Origin: Sycon ciliatum
Lineage: Eukaryota; Porifera; Calcarea; Leucosolenida; Sycettidae
Assembly: GCF_964019385.1 (NCBI RefSeq)
Contig: NC_088653.1
Span: forward strand, 18,081,389-18,145,388
Length of the DNA: 64,000 nt
Direction: 5' to 3'
Position numbers and translations under genes: made by a program. This document shows, one piece after another, positions 29,969 through 38,900 of the stretch. Numbering within the stretch: the stretch's first letter is position 1; the number at the start of each line of letters is the position of its first letter. The notes beneath the pieces were generated by a model, which did not search any database, was not told where the DNA came from, and worked only from the letters and a program-made list of their open reading frames with translations.

Positions 29969-32900
29969 ATGCGCACACGCATACAAACGAGAGGTCAGAC
30001 AAGAAGCATATGCTAGGTGCCAGCAGACGTCAGTGAATACATGGCCCAGAATCTGTTCACAACTGGTGCGTGTACGCGTGAAACCAAGCGTTTGTGCATA
30101 TCTTTGATGGGTTTTGGAGCGCCATGAGTAGGGAAACGCGCCGAAATGGAAATTCCAACATGTTGGAATTTTCAGCGCGTATCAGGCGCATACCAGCGTA
30201 CATGCCAGTCACTTCGACTGGCGGGGTCAAACGACCTGTACTCGAAGGCGTCGCACGCCCTAAATACCAGTCGAATTGCTGTTTAGCGTGAAAGCCTGCT
30301 GCGTTTGGGCATACATGAACCGCAAGCGTACCGCGTTGTGAACACAGCTTTACAGTGAAAATTTCACGAAGCGACTTTTTCCCATGTTCAGCATCTACTG
30401 GGCTTATGGGAGGTCAGGAAACAAAAATTATTACAGGTGTGGGTCACTCACTACTACTACTAGTATGTGTGTGGCAGGCTTTTTGCAGCCCTAGCCACAA
30501 GGCCTGGCAAACCTTCTCACTGTTCACAGTATGCATGCTGCAGTGTCTGTTATTGCCGACAAGCAAGTGAGCAACAGGCCAGTGAGGTCTCAGCACGCCG
30601 TACACGGTACAGTCCCACCATGCAGCTGTCCAGCGAGGAAAGTCTCAAAGTGGGGGTCCTGGAACCCTCTCGATCTGCTCGCTCATTACATTAGCCTGAT
30701 AAAATAATTACCTGGCATTCGTGCAGGCCTGCAGCACTTCATCATCAGGCCAAGGACTTTTCTCGCGAAGTAATTAGTTGCTGCAAACTATGCTCTGCTG
30801 CATGTTTTCGCTCTGTGTGAGTCCCAGAAACAGCTAAAGTGTTCCTGTACTTCAATGCCATCCAGGTTCTCTTCGCTATCGCCATCACGACTCTAACTGC
30901 AGACGACTTCTTCACCATGTTCTGCAGCAACCGCTAGGGCAGACATTTCAACATCCCTGGGTGGAGGACATTGATTCGATCGGCTCAACACTTGAACTCT
31001 TCGTCGTGACTGGAGGAGTACCAGTCCAACGAATATTCTACCCGAGCCCTATGACTTCCCTGACTGCTGAAACCCTTCCTGCAACGATTGCTACTTCTAC
31101 AAAAAATATTCTCTTGGTTCTATGGCCCTATGCCATGGGACTGGATCAATCCATGCCATGGACAGCCTGGGAGGCATGGAGTCCGGAGTGGAGTGCAGCG
31201 AAGTGGATCCGTATATCCACATAATCATTCCACTTCTTCGCTGCATGCATGCACTCGAGCGTCGACGGCCGCGCCGGCATGCGCATTTAAGGTGGCTCCT
31301 ACCCCTCGGGTCCAATTTTTTTTTGTTTGAAACGTGGCTACAAACGATTGTACTTTGTTCCGTAGGATATCTAGTGTACGGAGACAAAATTTTATCAAGT
31401 TCTACCGGCCGGTTTCACTCGGGGGAGGGGCCAAACATAGCATACTCACAATTGCCAATTTAGGCCAAAAAACACCGGAAAACCACTTTTTTGGCCGTAG
31501 CACTCGTAGTTACCCCATTTTTCTTGATGTCCAACATCAGGACAGTAGTATACTTGCGAATTACCAGCATAAGCTTTAGAAGTGGGTAGAATTCTGCTAG
31601 AAGGTGACCTTTTTCTCTTTTCGGAATCATCCCATTTCAGCGCACACGTCCCACATATTAGCCCCGCCCACAAGTATTTGACACTGGACTTGCCCTGTAT
31701 TCGATGGTTATGCTATCATAACCTAATAATGGTACTGTGTAGCAAGTTTGAGCAGGTTCTACCGAAGGTAACTCTTGAAATAAAACTTTGAAGTGTCAAG
31801 TGATGCCATATTTTCAAGAATCAGCACATTGCACTGGGACATTGTCCAACGCCTTAGAACCCCTGACTCCACCATATGACAGATACGTATCTTGCAATAA
31901 TTGATTGCAACATCTTCCGAACATAGTAGTAGAGCTTTGGATCAAGTTTTAGCAGTTTCCACCGAAGCTAACTACCAAAATAAAACTTTGAAGTCGCCCA
32001 CATACTAAATGCAATAGCTGAGCATGTGCATTGAGTGTATGGTCTAAAGGTTTTCACAACTAGCTCCAATACGGCAGATACGTGTCTTACATTACTTGAT
32101 TGCAACATCTTCAGAACATAGTAGTAGAGCTTTGGATCAAGTTTTAGCAGTTTCCACCGAAGCTAACTACCGAAATAGAACTTTGAAGTCGCCCACATAC
32201 TAAATGCCATAGCTGAGCATGTGCATTGTGTGTATGGTCTAAAGGTTTTCACAACTAGCTCCAATGCGGCAGATACGTGTCTTACATTACTTGATTGCAA
32301 CATCTTCAGAACATAGTAGTAGAGCTTTGGATCAAGTTTAGACAGTTTCTACCGAAGCTAACTACCAAAATAGAACTTTGAAGTCGCCCACATACTAAAT
32401 GCCATACATGTAGCTGAGCATGTGTATTGAGTGTACATGTATGCTCTAGTGTTTTTCACAACTTTCTCCAACATGAAGCCAATACTGATGTGGATTTTTT
32501 TGACTGCTTTGTCCAAACACAGTGCTGAAGCAATGCACATTGGGCACTTTCTACTGGTAATGCAATTATTATATTCTACAGTGTTTGCTGCCAACATAGC
32601 AACCAATACTGCTATACTAAATGCGTAGTCCATTGGGTACGGTCCAATGGCTTTTCACTTCGCATCTAGCCACTGTTCTTCGTGCATTACTTGAATGCTT
32701 AGTCTCCATGGTAATGAAGCTAAGAGCCACACTGGAGAAGTTTCTACTGAAGCTAACTACCAAAAATATAAAATTTCCAAGATGCTACTATTACATAAAG
32801 TAGCTGTGTGCAATGCCACTCTGTTGAACACAGTAAGCAAAATTGAGTCACTAAAACCCTATTTGCCAGATATAAGCTGTTGAGACTGATAGCAGCTGAG

Positions 32901-35900
32901 CTGTATGATCTGATATGGATGGCGGTTCCACACTGACTAGCACATGTACATGTGCACAGGCAGAAGAACATACAAGTAATACACATAACGTTACTTCGAA
33001 GTCCATCATGTAAATACAAGCGTATATACAAGCATCACTCCTGTTCTCCACAACCTGCAGTCCTGGGCCACTCCAGCTGGTCAGAGTGCAATAATTTCTG
33101 CAGCAGGCTTGACTTGGAAAGCTAATCACAACTGCCATGGTTGCAACATGAGTATTACCAGCGCTACTTGTATTATATTATTGTCAATCCATTGTGGTGC
33201 ATGGCACTCGTTTTCAACAACCGAGTTTATGTCATTAGTTGCATATGCAACGCCAATAGAAAAAAGAAGGGGCGGGGCAAATTACCACGGTTCAACACTA
33301 GTCATATTGAACGGCGTTATGCCATGCCAGGCGCGCACACAAAACGCCCGCGCGAGTGCGCATGCATATACACACCCGGGTAACACACATTCGTGCGACT
33401 CTACATAGCCTATGGCATAGGAGTGAGTGCACACACATATACATGTAGATTGCCTAATTTTGCATCCGTAATAAAATTGTGTAAGTATACACACATGTGC
33501 GTGCACATATAGATAGACTCAGCGGCATACGCATTAGTGTGCGCCGATAGGGCCACATGCCAATTATCGGATTAGTCCGTGAAAGTTGCACGGCACGACA
33601 AACTTTCGAACAGTCTAAAGATATGACACAATGAATGTGGAATACCCACCAGTGTGTAAGACCATTTCATACCTATTTCGCAGCGTTTGTGATTTTCGGA
33701 ACGTCCCTGTTGATATTTGATGTCCTCACTTGGTTGATGACACAGTCACAAATTATCAAATTCACCTCCAATGCCATCCAATCTGCGTTCCGCGATACAT
33801 GTACAGTGAACGGTGTTGAGGAAAGCCATACAGCAATAAACCAGTCGAGACTCCCAAGCAGAGGATACAATTCAACAGCGTATTGAAGTACGAATTGTTG
33901 TAAACAATTTTCAAGACACAATTACAAAATTTGAAGTGCGTCTTGAAACGTGTTTGAAGTGCTTCGATGTATTTACCTTCGATCTCCCTGAATCGATCCA
34001 TCCACAGCTACCCGACGAATTTACCAGTCAGTGCGGGAGATGATCGAGCAAGTTATATTTGAAGGTCGCGAGATGTCAGTGGCACTGGCAGGAAATCTAC
34101 ACAAGCGTATTCTGAAATAATTTTCGACTCAGGCGTGATTCAAGAGCGGACTTTGATTTCTCCCTTCTTATAGTACGAGCACCAGTCGACATTGCATTCT
34201 TGGAAAATCTTCTGCGAGTGCTGCCTTCCCCTTTCATAGAAAGAACGAGTGAAGAGGGACACTAGCACAGTAGCAGCAGGTTCTAGCTAGGTCGCCAGAA
34301 TTGCAGAAAAGCGAGAAGACGTTTCCAATTCCAAATTCCTACAACGATTGATCGCACAAAAATCATCGCTACCGAAAAATTTACTGAAAATCTACACTTT
34401 TCAAACGATGCGCGCGCAGAGGGTGTGAGCCACCTTAATTACTTACTTTTTACAAAGCAATTTTCTAAAAAAAATACTCTTCACCCTATCGCCGGCGCCA
34501 CGCAGAAATATCACTTCTACATCTGCGACGCGCACGACGAGAGAGTCGATCAAAGGACATGATGACTGTGATCCAATAACCCCCCCCCCCCCATGTATGA
34601 TGCGATTTTTTGTATTGTACATGTATTGTATTGTATTGTATTTTATTATTTTACTTGGGCATTCCCAACAGACCTTTTACGGTCTTCTTACAGGGTGCGA
34701 TCGATCGAGAGTGTTTGCTGCATCGCAGGTAACTGGTTGTCGCATACGCGTATACGCGCAGCTAGCTCCGTTGTAGATCTACATGACTGTATCTACAGGG
34801 CGTTTCAACTACAGTGCTGGCACCTGAAATCCGACCCCCTGAGCGGTGGGCTGACATCGCAAAGACCAGAAATAGAGGCCGCTAGAAAGTGAACGCGCCG
34901 CCCAGGGCAGGGGGTCGGATTCCAGTTGCCAGCACTGTACCCAAAAGAAGTAAAATCATGGAAATCACTGCCACATCCAAAATCGTGAAAATCACAAAAC
35001 ATTATAATTATGTTTCTGAGACTGAAGTCTATTTCTCCAAAGAGCAAGCTGTAAAAGTGTAATACTAATAGGAATAGAATTTCCGCCTGGAAGCCATAGC
35101 AACTTGTGCTGGGCCGGATTGCACCACCATTCTACAGCTTGCAAGGCTGAAGCTACGAAGCGGTTTTTTCTTGCCAGTGAATCCCTACTTTTTGGTCTCC
35201 CTCCTGTCCCAAGACTCCCTGATGTACGATGCCGGCGCTTGAATGTACCCGGGACTGACCCGGTTGCTAGAGTTGTGCCAGGTACACGTGACCTGTACCC
35301 GGTTGGTTGGTTTGAAATCCTAGAGCAGACACTGGCTTGAGGTAATTACTTGTCCGTTGTGCTCGTGTCGTGTCTCTTCAAATCGCATGCAGAACCATGT
35401 TCTGCTCTGCATGCATCGCCAGAGGCCATTTTGATACGTCCTCTGACATTGTGGTTTAGGACCGGGAGAAGAGGCTCTTGATTGGTCCGGACATACCATA
35501 TATGGCATAGGCATAGTCGGTCCCACTTTGTGTATATTATGTGGTGCCGGGCTGGGGACACAGGACCTCCTAAGCATGCGTAAACATACGCTACAGTAAG
35601 ATCGGGCGCCGAAGAACACCTCGCCGAAGAACACCCAGGCTGGAAAACCGGCAAAATTTAAGAACAGTCCAGGCTAGAATTATCAGATTTAAGAACACTT
35701 TTAAAATTGTATACATTGTACATGTATTGGAGGTGAGTACATGTCATGTACTCGTGTAAACAGTAACTGCTACATGTACATGTACAGGTACATATGTACA
35801 GTCATTCCCATTTACGACACCCACTAGTTAAGAAGTACATGATTGTACTATGTACATTGCACTACATGTACATGTACATATACATGACAAACGTCATGAC

Positions 35901-38900
35901 GTCACTCGACTCGCCGCGCGCGTGTGAATAAGAACGGTCTGGCTAGAATCAAAAATTTAAGAACTTTCCTAGGCTGCGCTCGAGCCCCTGCGTTCTTCGG
36001 CGCCCGATCTTACTGTAGTGGTCAAACTGCGTTGTCCGGACATGCCGCCCTGACCCCCCTGACTGGCCGCCAGTCCAGCTCCGCTGGGCACGTGTTTGCA
36101 TTGCCTAGCAACTGAAGTGCAGTGGAGGATCCCACCCCAGTGCCAGCATGTAGTGTTTCGTATACTTTAGTCTAACCAGACCAACCAGAGAGCCAAGACC
36201 TTTAAATAGTTCTAACTGTTGAGCTACGATAAGACAACGAACCTAGAACACATGCAATCTACTACAGTCCACTTTGCTTATAACGACACTCGGCGGGGCA
36301 TCAGAAAAGTGTCCTTATTCGCAAAGTGTCGTTATACCGGAAGTCTCATTATAATTATGTGTCGCAGTTGGATGGGACTTGGCTCTGGGCATGAAAATTA
36401 TGTCGTTATTAGCGAAGTTGACTGTATACTGACATGAACGTACAGCCTAGAGGGGGAAGGAGGAATGGATTGCTAGAACATGTAAGTGGATCACGATGAG
36501 AGGAATGATGTCAGCGCACACGTATGCATCGGCGTCATGCATCTACAGTCAACTTTGCTAATAACGACAGTGGATATACCGAAAATTCGACGACAGAGTT
36601 TCCATGCCCAGAGCACACAGTCCATTCTACCTGAATACACTATAATGAGACTTCGGGTATAACGACACTTCGCGAATAACGACACTTTTCTGATGCCCCG
36701 CCGAGTGTCGTTATACGCAAAGTTGACTGTTGTCACACCATACTACACATACCACTTGTGGAGTATATGTCTAAGCCCACGTATCCGGGCAGGTTGGCAC
36801 AGGGCGCTGCCTGTTACTGGGCACTGCCCACAACTCGGAACCTCTACACATGAACCTAGGCTGTGTTCGTCGTTAGCTACCTGGTAGTAGAGTAGAGTCA
36901 CTCTAGCGATATAGGTAGAAGGTAGAGGTAAGCGCGCGAACGCTGTCCTACCGGATTTAGTAGTTTTGCACGATATGTACGTGGAATGTTTCTCTTCTGT
37001 ATGAAGTTGTGTACAACTCCTTGATATGTCTGGAAATCCCCCGTGCCTCTACCAAGCTCTACCGACTTCTACCAGCTTGAACCTGGTCGAGCCGGTAGAG
37101 AAAGTTAGAATCTACTCTTTGGAGTAGAAAAAGAGGAACGCATTTACCGAACGAAGTAGTTTCTACGTAACCTGTAGATCAAAAACGAACGCCTCCTTAG
37201 TGTATACAAGTAAACACTTCTTTTACGCCTATCAATGATTTTCATCAGTTTCAGCAGGGAAAGATGTAAGCGGGAAACGTCTGAAGAAAAGATAGACTGC
37301 CACCACCAGGACTCGAACCAGAGACCCTCGCTTATGGCCAGTGATGCTCTACCACTAAGTTACGGTGTAGGCGTCATCCGAGCAACGACCGTTCAACAAA
37401 CTTTTTTTCTGATTCGTGCTCCCTGTGAATCTACACAGGCGGTTGGGACGTAGCCCGGCCTCACTGTAACCCACACACTTCACGTACAAACTAGCACGCG
37501 GGGAGCCCCCAACATATAAAATATTCATTACTTTGAGTGAAAGATGCAGACGGGATTTTGAGGCCATTTTCCGTTGAAACGCCCGGCTTGGTGAGTCCTG
37601 GCGGGTAAGACAGGTGTCGGATGGCTGGGGGATGACCAGGTTAGCAGGGTAGTTTACTCTATTGTGACGGCTACTGCAAGCACACGCATAGCCCGCATGA
37701 GGCACGTGCACCCCCCTAAAAATTTACCTACATGTTGGTTCAGCATGCGCATAAAATAACGGTGACATAATGACTATGAATGACATGCACCATGCAGCCA
37801 TCCTACACATTTGCAGCCGTGCAGCCCCCTTGAAGGGGGACCGGCCACGCCCTTGCTCCACTGGGCCAAGGTTCATCAGTGGTACAGATGTGGCAAGCAA
37901 AATCCAGTCTGATGTTGATTGTTTGCTTTCAGACTACTGCTGTGGATAAGCTTTGATGGCCTCGTGGACTTGGTGCTGGAGAGAGTGAGTGATATCAGAG
38001 CGACCACACATGCGTAGCTTTGTGGTTTCAAGCGTACATGTACATCCCTCTCGATTTCACTTCAAAACCGCAAAACCACGGGTCAAGAACCACTTTTTTC
38101 GCTTCCGTGGAGCGCCACCACCCACGATCAGGCGACAGATGCGGCTCCTACACCATGGGGAAGGGTGCTTGTAGTAGATCAGATCCACCAACCATAGGCC
38201 AACGGCCAATATCCTCTTTGCCACATCCATGTTTCCTCGTGCCAGACCAAGAGCTCCCAATTCACTGTGGGTCATGCGATGTATATGTAGCACAGGTGAA
38301 ACAGATCTTTCCGCTTCCAAGCAGGACTGGAATCTCGTTGCTCAATCATGGTCTTAGGCCAGCCCACTGTGCCTGTCCGGTGTCACTTGCCACAGCAGAA
38401 AACACGCGGGGACAGTCCCCTGCTATGAGAGTCCATCATTGCATGGTTGAGATGCAGTGGCAAAAATGTGCGGCACAGCGTATGCCAGCGATGCACAAGC
38501 AACTCACTCAGTATACATTTGCATGTGCATACAGGTACAGTCAGTTTGAGTCAGACCTCGCTTAACCACACACGTCCGTTTTCCACAAAAAATATCCGGA
38601 TAGGCGAGGGAACCGGACAATCGAACACACATACTGTATGTATGCATGATATATGCTGTAAATCCGTAACAAACCTATTTTCTTCCGGATGGCGAGGGAT
38701 CCGGATAAAAGAGGACCGGATAAGCGAGGTCTGACTGTAGCACCAATATGCGGCTACGCTGTACATGCACCTAGCGCCCATGAGCGTTTCCGGAATTCCG
38801 CAGACTCGTCGATAAGAATGTACTCGGATGGAGAGCCAAGGATTAATTTATTAAAAAAATGTGCAATGTTATCAATGTTGCCACGTGCAATGTCATCGCA

